From Dugong dugon (taxonomy: Eukaryota; Chordata; Mammalia; Sirenia; Dugongidae), in NCBI GenBank assembly GCA_030035585.1, contig CM057481.1, positions 4,861,128 to 4,925,127 of the forward strand: a stretch of DNA of 64,000 nt, given 5' to 3'. The notes below the pieces were generated by a model. That model was not told the origin of the DNA. It searched no databases and worked only from the letters and a program-made list of their open reading frames with translations. Within the stretch, counting starts at the first letter, position 1; every line of letters begins with the position of its first letter. Both the position numbers and the translations under genes were made by a program. Below, in pieces: positions 11,998-22,552 of the stretch.

Positions 11998-12160
11998 GTT
12001 GTTGTTAGGAACCAACTATCGAGTTGGTTCAGACTCACAGAGACCCTACAGGACAGAGGAGAACTGCCCCATAGGGTTTCCAAGGAGAAGCTGGTGGATT
12101 GAACTACTGACCTTTTGGTTAGCAGCCGAGTTCTTAACCACTGCGCCACCAAGGCTCCAC
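11998..12160 (-). repeat. AfroSINE, short-body type
   Basis: On the plus strand it reads ctacaggacagaggagaact, ccccatagggtttccaagga, then ggttagcagccgagttctta and cactgcgccaccaaggctcc. Another short copy follows 12 bp later in the same orientation. Confidence 0.93.
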
Positions 12161-12172
12161 ATAACATATATT

Positions 12173-12341
12173 CCAAACCAAAAACCAAACCCATTGCCAA
12201 CCAGTCGATTCTGACCCACAGTGACCCTACAGGACACACTAGGACTGCCTCATAGGGTTTCCAACGAGGGGCTGGTGGATTCGAATTGCCGACCTTTTAG
12301 TTAGCAGCCAAGCTCTTAACCACTGCACCACCAGGACTCCT
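12173..12341 (-). repeat. AfroSINE, short-body type, with target duplication
   Basis: It starts ccaaaccaaaaaccaaaccc and ends ccaccaggactcct (plus strand). The direct repeat taacatatatt is perfect on both sides (12162-12172 and 12342-12352). With 11998-12160 it forms a tandem-looking pair made by two separate insertions. Confidence 0.95.
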
Positions 12342-12354
12342 TAACATATATTAC

Positions 12355-13028
12355 ATAACCAAAATTGATATATAATACATATTATACATACAAACTTTGA
12401 AAATTACATAATCAACAATTTTAAAGTAAGAAAAATTTTCAAAGACTAAAATGTTACAGACTGGTCAGTTATCCACGATTTTCCTTGCTCAAATATTTTA
12501 TTTGTAACCAAGAAACACACACTTTATCACCTGACATAAGACCATTATTTTTTTCCCTCTTGACTAGCATGTTCTTCTCACCACACCCATGAGTGGCTCA
12601 GGCAACCATCATTTCTCCCTTGAAATATCACAGTCACCTTTCATGGTTCTCAGCAGCTCCAGTGCTCCCAACTCTCAAGTGCCAGCAGAGAATCCCTTTG
12701 AAAGTGAGAGCCAGGTAAGCCTCGGCTGACACCTCCTCAACAGCTTCTCTCACTGGTAGTCGGTCAGAGTGCTTCCCACGGTCCAGCAGGCCTCCGGGCA
12801 TCTCCCAACACTCTGCCCCAGCACTGGCCACCTGGCTGTGCCTTGAACAGGCCAGGTAGGAGCCTGCCATGAGCCTTACCACCTGCAGAAGTAGAAGCCC
12901 TCCAGGTCACGGTGCTCTGTGCCCCACCTGGGAAAGGCACTGTTTATCTACTAGATGAACAAACACTGTCGATAATTTAGAAACTAAGAGAGTAAGGAAG
13001 TAATTCAAACATTCCAGACATCATCATG
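12355..13028. other. Unassigned intronic sequence
   Basis: No gene was recognised. The stretch 12650-12900 is GC-richer and pyrimidine-rich, but it has no supported exon: its minus-strand open frame (12634-12882) has no family motif. Confidence 0.4.
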
Positions 13029-13030
13029 TA

Positions 13031-13235
13031 GGAGCTCTGGTGGCACAACAGTTAAGTGTTCAGCTGCTAACTGAAAGGTTGGCGGTTTGAACCCACCAGC
13101 TCCTCCATGGGAAAAAGACCTGGTGATCTGCTCCCACAAAAATTACAGCCTAGAAAACCCTATGGGGCAGTTCTACTCTGTCACATGGGGTTGCTATGAG
13201 TGGGAATTGACTTGCCGACACCCAACGACAACAAC
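13031..13235 (+). repeat. AfroSINE, long-body type
   Basis: The head has gctctggtggcacaacagtt, agctgctaactgaaaggttg and gcggtttgaacccaccag. The body has aaaaccctatggggcagttc and the tail is gacacccaacgacaacaac. Confidence 0.93.
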
Positions 13236-13626
13236 GTATATCACCACAGAAGAGAACTCTCCACTGAACGAACCGCATGGGGCAGCATCCCTCAGTGAGT
13301 TTTCCTCATCATTAATCTCACAGGACATACCAATAAAAAGAGTTCTGTGGTCAGTAGAGTTTGGTAGATTCCCAATTACATGAAGATCAAGCTGGTTTCT
13401 CTGTTGAAATATTTCTCCAGAATTTTACTGCACTAGCCCATTATCAGGCTGTAAGAGGAAGACACATTATGCAGCATTTCCCAAGTTATCTCTGACCACA
13501 GAACATCTTTTTACGTGGAGCATTTAGATGGGCTAACAAGCAGCCAGAAAATATAACAAGTGAGGAGATAGTTTTCCAAGAGTGCTGCCTGAGTTGCATG
13601 CTGTATGATGTTTCAGCCCACGCACT

Positions 13627-13711
13627 GTTGCTGTTGTTAGTTGCTGCTGCGTTGATTCAGACGCATGGAGATACCATGTGTTACAGGGTAGAACTATACC
13701 ACAGGATTTCT
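13627..13711 (-). repeat. AfroSINE, 3' half of a split minus copy
   Basis: On the plus strand, gttgctgttgttagttgctg and acagggtagaactatacc are the inverted 3' part of an AfroSINE. The head half reappears at 13930-14004, after a plus-strand SINE. Confidence 0.7.
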
Positions 13712-13920
13712 CGCCTCCTGGCATAGTGGTTAAAGCACTCGGTGGCTAATTGAAAGGTCGGTGGTTCGAATCCACCAGCCACTCTGAGGGAGAAAGATGG
13801 GGCAGTCTGCTTCCGTAAAAATTTACAGCCTGGGAAACCCTATGGGGCAGTTCTACTCTGTCCTATAGGGTCGCTATGAGTCGGAATCAACTTGATGGCA
13901 GGGGGTTTGGTTACTTTTTG
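13712..13920 (+). repeat. AfroSINE nested inside an older AfroSINE
   Basis: The head has ggcatagtggttaaagcactc and tcggtggttcgaatccacc. The body has aaaccctatggggcagttct and gggtcgctatgagtcggaat, ending gatggcagggggtttggtt. It lies between the two halves of a minus-strand copy. Confidence 0.9.
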
Positions 13921-13929
13921 AAACTTAAA

Positions 13930-14004
13930 GGGAGTAGATCATCAGGAACTTTCGTCTGCAGTACCACTGGGTGGGTTCGAACCTCCAACCGTTAGGTTAG
14001 CCCT
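13930..14004 (-). repeat. AfroSINE, head half of a split minus copy
   Basis: The plus-strand text cactgggtgggttcgaacct then ccaaccgttaggttagcc is the inverted tRNA-like head. It continues the fragment at 13627-13711. Confidence 0.65.
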
Positions 14005-14036
14005 GTCAATAAATGAGACAAAGAGTGATGAGGAAA

Positions 14037-14078
14037 CAGACAGACAGACAGACAGAGGGCGAGGGCGAGGACGAGACG
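14037..14078. repeat. (CAGA)n / (GGGCGA)n microsatellite
   Basis: Five or so CAGA units are followed by gggcgagggcgagg. It is a short, probably variable, simple repeat. Confidence 0.8.
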
Positions 14079-14079
14079 G

Positions 14080-15132
14080 GCAGAGATGGCAGCAGACTGC
14101 AAGGCAGAAGCAAACAGAGCCCAGCAGAGAAAAGGCAGAAACCATGGGCTGAGTCCTTTATTCAGTCCAGGCCTTCACTGGTCAGAGAATGGTGGGCCCT
14201 GAGGCATGAACTAAGAAGATTCCCTGAAATACTGAACTTTTCCAACCAATGGACTAAAGGTTTTAACAGGGAGATTCAGAAATTGAAGCTGTATTTAGTC
14301 ACAGCTCGGATTTAGAAGTGATTTTACTATCAACCTAAATATCTGTCATATGTTAATCTGAGTTTTAAAGCCCTGTCTTTTAAGACATCCTCAAACACAC
14401 AGGAAATGAAATTTATATTTTAAATATGATAGGATTTGGGCCAATTTTCCCAGCTGGTCTCTGTATCACAGTCAACACACCCAGAGTGGTATCTGTGCTG
14501 AACTCCCTGCAGGCTGCATTCTTTGAGCAGGGAGGCTTTGGGAATTTCCTCCCCACTCCATTCAAGGTGGTATGATGAAATTCTATCCTAGGGATAGAAA
14601 GGGGAGAGAGGAAATAGGCTTTCTTTCAATCTTGACTTCTTTCTATTCCTTATAAATCTTTCTGACTGTCCCTTCTGAGTGACAGTGTCACTAAAGAACT
14701 TGCTAAAGGCTTCAGATTTAAGATAGCTTGAAACCTTTATGCTCAAGTTTTGACAGGACAAAAAACGGCAGGGGGAGAGGGGGATTCAGAGTCACACACC
14801 CATAAATCCCCTGACCTGAACATACAATACATCTGATGCAGCTACCCAAGGTCTCTACCTTCAGTGCACGAAGGTCTCCCCAGCCAGCTTTACTTCAGTT
14901 CCTGAGCTTGAAAGTGCATTCTGAGAAGAACTGTGTTCAAAGCTCTGGGAACAAATGTAAAAAAGGGGGAAAAAAAAAAAAAAAGGAAAAAAGGTAAAGC
15001 TTATAAAGAAAAACAAATACAACTCCAGGTAAAGGCTTTTCAACAAATAAGTCAGACCCCAATACAAAAATGAACTACTGTATATGTCCTTTTATCGGAA
15101 GAAGAAGTCACCACTATCACAAATTCGGCACG
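14080..15132. other. Unassigned intronic sequence upstream of the L1
   Basis: No gene or clear repeat was recognised. An A-rich run lies at about 14970-14984. Confidence 0.4.
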
Positions 15133-15147
15133 AAAATTCCTCCTAAA
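15133..15147 (+). repeat. L1 target-site duplication, 5' copy
   Basis: The 15 bases aaaattcctcctaaa recur perfectly at 20070-20084, directly after the L1 poly(A). Confidence 0.85.
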
Positions 15148-18100
15148 TAACCACAAAGAAAACTAACAATCCTACCGGTCAAAATAAAAAAACTAGAAAA
15201 CGATAAAGACTCAGCAAATACAAAATCAACAAAAGAGAAAAAGATGAAAAGAAAATACATAAAGAGAAACGACTCAGGACAGAAAATTAAGTGGGACAAA
15301 GAAACTGTGAACAACACACACAAAAAAGACATGAAAATGACGGCACTAAACTCTTACCGATCAATAATTATGCTGAATATAAATGGACTAAATGCACCAA
15401 TGAAGAGACAGAGAATGGCAGATTGGATAAAAAAACACGATCCATCTACATGCTGCCTACAAGAGACACACCTTAGACTTAAAGACACAAACAAACTAAA
15501 ACTCAAAGGATGGAAAAAATATATCAAGCAAACAACACTCAAAAAAGAGCAGGAGTGGCAATATTAATCTTTGACAAAATAGACATTCAAGTAAAATCTA
15601 CCACAAAGGATAAGGAAGGACACTATACAATGATTAAAGGGTCAATACACCAGGAGGACAGAACTATAATAAATATGTATACATCCAACGACAGGGCTCC
15701 AAAATACATAAAACAAACTCTAACAGCTCTGAAGAGAGATAGACAACTCCACAACAGTAGCAGGAGACTTCAACATCCTACTTTTGGTGAACGACAGAAC
15801 ATCCAGAAAGAAGCTCAACAAAGACACGGAAGAGCTAAATGCTGCAATCCCACCAACCTGATCTCATAGACATACACTGAACGCTCCACTCAACAGCAGC
15901 CAAGTATACTTTCTTTTCCAACTCACATGGAACATTGTCCAGAATAGACCACATATTAGGCCATAAAGCAAGCCTTAACAAAATCCAAAGCATCAAAATG
16001 TTACAAAGCATCTTTTCTGACCATATAGCCATAAAAGTAGAAATCAACAACAGAAAAAGCAATGAAAAAAACTCAAACACAAGGAAACTGAACAACGCCT
16101 TGCTCAAAAACCACTGGGTTACAGAAGAAATTAAGGATGGAATAAAGAAATTCATGAATCAAATGAGAATGAAAACACATCCTACCAAAACCTTTGGGAC
16201 ACAGCAAAAGCAGTGCTCAGAGGTCAGCTTATAGCACTAAAGGCACACATCCAAAAAGAAGAAAGGGCCATAATCAAAACATTAACCCTACAACTGAAAC
16301 AAGTAGAAAGACAGAAGCAAAAGAAGCCTCAGGCACCAGAAGAAAGGAAATAATAAGAATCAGAGCAGAATTAAATGAAATAGAGAACAGAAAAACAATT
16401 AAAAGAGTTAACAAGACCAAAAGCTGGTTCTTTGAAAAGATCAACAAAATTGATAAACCACTGGCCAAACTGACAAAAGAAAAACAGGAGAGGAAGCAAA
16501 TAACCTGTATAAGAAATGAGATGGGTGATATCACAAAACACCCAACTGAAATTAGAAGAATCATAACAGAATGTTATGAAAAACTGTACTCTAACAAATG
16601 AAAACCTAGAGGAAATGGACAAATTTCTAGAAACTCACTACCTACCTAAATTAACACAAACAGAGGTAGAACAACTAAATAAACCCATAACAAAAGAAGA
16701 GATTGAAAAGGTAATTAAAAACCTCCCAAGAAAAAAAAGCCCTGGCCCTGATGGCTTCACTGGAGAACTCTACCAAACTTCAGAGAAGAGTTAACACCAC
16801 TACTACTAAAGGTATTTCAGAGCATAGAAAAGGATGGAATACTCCCAACCTCATTCTATGAAGCCAGCATAACCCTGATACCAAAACCAGGTAAAGACAC
16901 CACAAAAAAAGAAAATTACAGACCAGTAGCCCTCATGAACATTGACACAAAAATCCTCAAACAAAATTCCAGCCAATAGAATTCAGCAATATATCAAAAA
17001 AAAAAAAAAAAAATCACCATGATCAAGTAGGATTTATAACAGGTATGCAGGGATGGTTCAACATTACAAAAACAATCAATGTAATCCATCACATTAATAA
17101 AACAAAAGACGAGAACCACATGATCTTATCAATCAATGCAGAAAAGGCATTCGACAAAGTCCAACACCCATTCATGATAAAAACTCTCAACAAAACAGGA
17201 ATAGAAGGGAAATTCCTCAATATAATTAAGGGCATTTATGCAAAGCCAACAGCCAACATCATCCTAAATAGACAGACTTTGAAAGCATTCCCACTGAGAA
17301 CGGAAAGCAGACAAGGATGCCCTTTATCACCACTCTTACTCAAAACTGTGCTGGAAGTCCTAGCCAGAGCAATTAAGCTAGAAAAAGAAATAAAGGGAAG
17401 AGGTCAAAGTATCTCTATTTGCAGGTGATATGATCTTATACACAGAAAACACCAAAGAATCCACAAGAAAACTACTGAAACTAACAGAAGATTTCAGCAA
17501 AGTTTCAGGATACAAGATAAACATACAAAAATCAGTTGGATTCCTTTACACCAACAAAGAGAACCTCAAAGAAGAAATTGCCAAATCAGTACCATTTATA
17601 ATAGCCCCCAAGAAAATAAAATAAAATCTAACCAGAGATGTAAAAGACCTATACACAGTGAAAACTATAAAACACTACTGCAAGAAACTGAAAGAGACTT
17701 GCGTAAGTGGAAAAACATACCTGGTTCAAGGATAGGCAGACTCAACATTGTGAAAATGTCAATTCTACCCAAAGCAATCTGCAGATACAATGCAATCCTG
17801 ATCCAAATTCCACCGGCATTTTTTAATGAGATGGAGGAACAAATCACCAACTTCATATGGAAAAGGAAGAGGCCCCGAATAAGTAAAGCATTCCTCAAGA
17901 AGAAGAACAAAGTGGGAGACCTCGCACTACCTGATTTTAGAACCTATTATACTGCCATGGTAGTCAAAACAGCCTGGTACTGGTACAACAGATACATAGA
18001 CCAATGGAACCAAATTGAGAATCCAGACATAAATTCATCCACCTATGAGCAGCTGATATTTGACAAAGGCCCAAAATCCATTAACTGGGGAAAAGACAGT

Positions 18101-20069
18101 CTCTTTAAGAAATGGTGCTGGCATAACTAGATACCCATCTGCAAAAAACAAGACCCATACCTCACACCATGCAGAAAAACTAACTCAAAATGGATCAAAG
18201 ACATAAATATAAAATCAAAAACGATAAAGATCATGGAAGAAAAAATAGGGACAATGCTAGGAGCCCTAATACATGGCATAAACACAATACGAAACATAAG
18301 TAACAATGCATAAGCACCAGAAGAGAGACTAGATAAACAGGAGCTCCTAAAAATCAAACACTTATGTTCATCAAAAGACTTCACAAAAAGAGGAAAAAGA
18401 CAACCTACAGACTGGGAAAAAAGTTTTGGCTACGACAAACCGATCAGCATCTAATCTCTAAAATCTACAAGATACTGCAAAACCTCAACAACGAAAAGAC
18501 AAATAACTCAATTAAAAAATGGGCAAAGGATATGAACAGGCACTTCACCAAAGAAGACATTCAGGCGGCTAACAGACACATGAAAAAATGCTCACGATCA
18601 TTAGCCATTAGAGAAATTCAGATCAAAACTACAATGAGATATCATCTCACTCCAACAAGGCTAGCATTAATCCAAAAAACACAGAACAATAAATGCTGGA
18701 GAGGTTGTGGAGAGACTGCAACACTTACACACTGTTGGTGGGAATGTAAAATGGTACAACCACTGTGGAAATCGATTTGGCGCTTCCTTAAAAACCTAGA
18801 AATAGAAGTATCATACGATCCAGCTATCCTGCTCCTTGGAATTTATCCGACAGAAATAAGAGCTGTCACACGAATAGATATATGCACACCCATGTTCACT
18901 GCAGCACTATTCACAAGAGCAAAAAGATGGAAACAATGCAGGTGCCCATCAACGGACAAATGGATAAACAAATTATGGTACATCCACACAATGGAATACT
19001 GTGCAATGATAAAGAACAATGATGAATATCTTATAACATGGAGGAACCTGGAGATCATTATGCTGAGTGAATTTAGTCACTCACGAAAGGGCAAATTTTG
19101 TATAAGACCACTATTATAAGAACTCAAGAAAAGGTTTAAACACAGAAGAAAACATTCTTTGATGGTTATGAGGGTGGGGAGGGAGGGTGAGGGTTATTTA
19201 CTAACTAGATAGTAGGTAAGAATTATCTTAGGTGAAGGGAAGGACACCACACACTACAGGGGAAGTCAGCACAACTGGACTAAACCAAAGCTAGAAGTTT
19301 CCTGAATGCAATCAAACACTTTGAGGGACAGAGTAGCAGGGGTAGGGGTCTGGAGACCATGGTTTCAGGGGACATCTAGGTCAACTGGCATAACAAAGCT
19401 TATTAAGAAAATGTTCTGCATCCTACTTTGGTGAGTGGCGTCTGGGGTCTTAAAAGCTTGCAAGCGGCCATCTAAGATGCATCAATTGGTTCCAACCACC
19501 TGGAGTAAAGGAGAATGAAGAACACCAAAGACACAAGGGAAGCAGTAGCCCAAGAGACAGAAAGGGCCACATAAACCAGAGACTTCATCGGCCTGAGAGC
19601 AGAAGAACTAGAGGGTGCCCAGCTACCACCAATGACTGCCCTGATAGGGAACACAACAGAGAGTTCTGGATGGAGCAGGAGAAAGGTGGGGTGCAGAACT
19701 CAAATTCTAGCAAGAAGAGCAGACTTAATGGTCTGACTGAGACTGGAGGAACCCCAGAAAGCATGGCCCCTGGATTCTCTACCAACCCAGAACTAAAACA
19801 ATTTCTGAGGCCAACTCTTCAGGCAGGGATTAGACTAGACTGTGGGACATAAAGTGATACTCATGAGGAGCGTGCCTCTTAGTTCAAGTACATACAAGAG
19901 ACTAAACGGACAGCTTTTGTCCAGAGGTGAGATGCGAAGGCAGAGAGGGTTAGGAGCTTGTAGAATGGACATGGGGAATCAGGGGTAGAAAGGAGAGTGC
20001 TGTCACAGTATGGGGAGAGCAATTAGGGTCACATAACAATGTACGTATTAATTTTTGTATGGGAAAAAA
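15148..20069 (+). mobile_element. 5'-truncated L1 LINE with ORF2, 3' UTR and poly(A)
   Basis: A 4.9-kb L1 copy bounded by perfect 15-bp direct repeats. It lacks the 5' UTR and ORF1. About 180 bp precede the ORF2 start, followed by endonuclease, reverse transcriptase and C-terminal region to about 19119, then roughly 930 bp of 3' UTR ending in a poly(A) at 20064-20073. It fits target-primed reverse transcription with 5' truncation. The preserved frame pieces show a moderately young copy, probably of an elephant-lineage L1 subfamily. Confidence 0.93.
15331..19119 (+). pseudogene. L1 ORF2 (endonuclease/reverse transcriptase), disrupted
   Basis: ORF2 encodes the enzyme that nicks target DNA and reverse-transcribes L1 RNA. 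The endonuclease start (MTALNSYRSIIMLNINGLNA) lies at 15334 on, and the endonuclease motif SRIDHILGHKASLNK is near 15940. The RT fingers motif [12 protein letters not shown] is near 16732, RQGCPLSP near 17310, and the C-terminal Cys-rich CWRGCGE near 18694. The reading frame shifts repeatedly (near 15540, 15740, 16190, 16590, 16790, 17430 and 18130) and an A-run of about 18 at 16995-17012 breaks the RT. The catalytic FADD box reads FAGD (gcaggtgat at 17421-17429), losing one catalytic Asp. The copy cannot be autonomous. Confidence 0.92.
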
Positions 20070-20084
20070 AAAATTCCTCCTAAA
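20070..20084 (+). repeat. L1 target-site duplication, 3' copy
   Basis: This perfect copy of the 15 bp at 15133-15147 begins within the end of the poly(A) run. Confidence 0.85.
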
Positions 20085-20126
20085 GACTTTTTGGTAGTTC
20101 TTTGGTTGGTTTATTATCCAAATTCT

Positions 20127-20425
20127 AGTACTGTTGTCTGGAACTCCTAAGGTGGCCTGGTTCAGTAAGGTGCTAGCTACATGTGGCTCCTGAGCACCTG
20201 AAATGAAGCCACAAGATGTGCTTAAGTGCAAAGCACACAAATAATTAGCAAAACAAAAAGAAAGCCAGAAATATCTCAGTAATTACTTTTTATATTGGTC
20301 GATAAAGATAATAGATTATTAGACTCGATTTCAACTGTTACTTTTAACCTTTTTAAATGTGGCTACCAAAAACTTCAAGATTGCATGTGCGGCTAGCACT
20401 ATTTTCTATTGGACAACATTACGCT
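20127..20425 (+). mobile_element. hAT-Charlie MITE (MER5-like), diverged
   Basis: The left end agtactgttgtctgg and the right end ggacaacattacgct are inverted repeats with a few mismatches. Internal ctacatgtggctcctgagca matches the MER5 signature also seen at 41089-41287. Confidence 0.65.
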
Positions 20426-20681
20426 AAGGGATTAATCACAGACCGCAGTCAACCCAGCCAACATGGGTAGCCATTTCCAGAGACATTTCCATGCAAAGAG
20501 CCGCCAACATTTTCTATTCCCTTTACCTCTTCTCTCTGTATATTTTACTACTGGTTCAGCCATCTCAGAACATTTAAAGTTGTTTTTCTTTTTTTTCTGT
20601 TATACGATAAACAGCAGTTAAGATTCTAATGAAATTACATCTACTGCATGAGGGGTTCTACAAACAACCTAAAGCAATGAG

Positions 20682-20703
20682 AAAAAAAAAAAAAAAAAAA
20701 AAG
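20682..20703 (+). repeat. Poly(A) tract
   Basis: An A run of about 20 with one G. No SINE or LINE can be assigned to it. Confidence 0.7.
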
Positions 20704-20715
20704 AAATTTCTTATC

Positions 20716-20905
20716 AAAGAACAAGAGCTACGGTTAAGAGTTTGCAGTTATCAGGCCCCAGATTCAAGACTATTCCCATTCAACCTCAGCCAAGTCACGG
20801 CACTTCCCAGAAGCTAAGCTGTCCCATCATGAAGAAGAAGAATATGTTAAGAGCACCTGCCTCATAAAATGATATGGGATATAAGTGACTGAACGTATGG
20901 GAATT
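20716..20905 (+). repeat. MIR SINE
   Basis: ggttaagagtttgcagttat, caacctcagccaagtcacgg and agagcacctgcctcataaaa follow the MIR order. Confidence 0.6.
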
Positions 20906-20931
20906 TCTTGACACAGGTTAAAAAAAAAAAA

Positions 20932-21136
20932 AAAAGTCACCATCAGGTCAGCTCTGATGCAGAGCGACCCCATGTGGGTCACAGTAGAACAGTGCTCCAC
21001 AGGGATTTCAATGGCTTGTGTATCAGAATTATATTGCCAGGCCTTTCTTCTGAGGTACCTCTGGGTGGACTTGAACCTCCAGTCTTTCAGTTAGCAGCCG
21101 AGCATATTAACCATTTGCACCAACCAGGGACTCCAC
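20932..21136 (-). repeat. AfroSINE, long-body type
   Basis: On the plus strand: gcagagcgaccccatgtggg, ctccacagggatttcaatgg, gcctttcttctgaggtacct, ctgggtggacttgaacctcc and ttagcagccgagcatattaa. A pure A run precedes it. Confidence 0.9.
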
Positions 21137-21139
21137 CGG

Positions 21140-21800
21140 ACACAGCTAAGTGCTTGTCAGATGGTATCTACAATACCACTGCCACCAGCAGCACCATCTC
21201 TGGCACCTCCAACACAACCACCCTCATCACCACCCTAACCCTCTCTTTGGTTGTCTGAGGGCCCTCCCGTCACTGAGTTTGCACATTAAGAATATCTCCA
21301 ATTTAACTGGGCTCTCTTTTCAGAGAGGGTCATCCCCTGGACAGTAATTCTCAGTGTGGTTCAATCAGCTATCAGCACGCCGTGTGCCGGTGACACACCA
21401 TCAAACAACCCGGAGCCGAGTTTACACCTAAGGACGATGGTCGTGATGAGGGCTGTCAGACACTTGGAGGTTTACCACGCCAGGGACCTCACAAAACCAG
21501 TTCTCTGGCTTTGTACAACCAGCATGAATTTCTCGAGTGAGCACAGTCGAGTACCAGTGATCCTCAAATGTTCCTCTCATTAACACAGGACATACACATA
21601 AAAGATCAGCCAGGTGGAAAGTAAATATTTTACTAGCAAAGGATGAAACATTCTGTGCTAAAATGGAATCTTTATGTCAATAAAGTCATTAATGAAATTT
21701 CAATCAATTCCCTTGTCATTGGATGGCAGCGTCTACAGTGGAAAACCCCACTGGGTACGCCACAGTATAGCAAATACGGGATAACCGTGAAACGTTCTCC
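21140..21800. other. Unassigned intronic sequence
   Basis: No gene or clear repeat was seen. A CAC-rich stretch lies at 21170-21235. Confidence 0.4.
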
Positions 21801-21804
21801 TTAA

Positions 21805-22548
21805 CCCTTTCATGGACCGGTGTTCCATTGCCACCCCTGGAGGTTCACTGGCAGGCATTTAAGCCACTTTAGTATGTTCTAGCGTTGTGGCGGATGCGAG
21901 CTAGTGCAACTGCCTAAAACCAATCAGGTTGGTCTGTGCCACATTTAAGAACTGACATCCATTTGTATGAGGGGCTGCTTCCCGGAGCAGCAACTGTGTG
22001 AAACGTTTGCCTTTTAGCTTCTGTACATCGAGATAAGGCCTGCAAGTATGTTTATTGTTTCCTTTGTGTTACCGGGAAGGCACGGTTACCAGAATTTGGA
22101 AATATTCAAGTAATTGAGTTATTTTTTGGGTGAAAACAGTTTGTGATGCACTTCCTGGGCCATGGAACCAACATAGCCCTGTGTGTGGTATGCTTCATGG
22201 AGCATGGTACCGACATAGCCCAGCCATTCTAAATCAAACTGATAACAGTTACGTGCAGCAAGCGCAATGTTTATTTAGCATGTCATGTGTATTTGTGGAA
22301 GGCTGAGTAAGATATTTTACGGCTCAAGTGTAGCCAGGAAGTGTGAAGAGCCTTGGGATCAGTATGTCCCACGGGCGTGACATACTTCATGGAACGTGGG
22401 ACTGATATATCCTACTTGCAATCGGTACTCTGATTTTTCAAATCATAAATAAACTACCAGTAAACAATTCAGCATCCATTTCATTAGTGAAAAAACATGG
22501 CATCACCAAAAAAATTCCAAAAGAAAAAGAAAATGATCGATGAAAGGG
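21805..22548 (+). mobile_element. TTAA-flanked, piggyBac-like non-autonomous transposon
   Basis: The 744-bp element starts ccctttcatggaccgg and ends gatcgatgaaaggg. Its termini are inverted repeats matching at 12 of the first 14 positions. It is flanked by TTAA on both sides (21801-21804 and 22549-22552), the target duplication of piggyBac elements. Inside, a 28-32 bp motif (catgg-accgacatagccc type) occurs at 22148-22179 and 22191-22221, with a weaker form at 22383-22412. It has no transposase-length open frame, so it is non-autonomous. Family naming needs a repeat search. Confidence 0.72.
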
Positions 22549-22552
22549 TTAA

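Noticed and set aside
18364-19119. Longest open frame in the window (251 codons)
   Set aside because: It is the C-terminal part of L1 ORF2 (CWRGCGE and [12 protein letters not shown] motifs), not a cellular gene.
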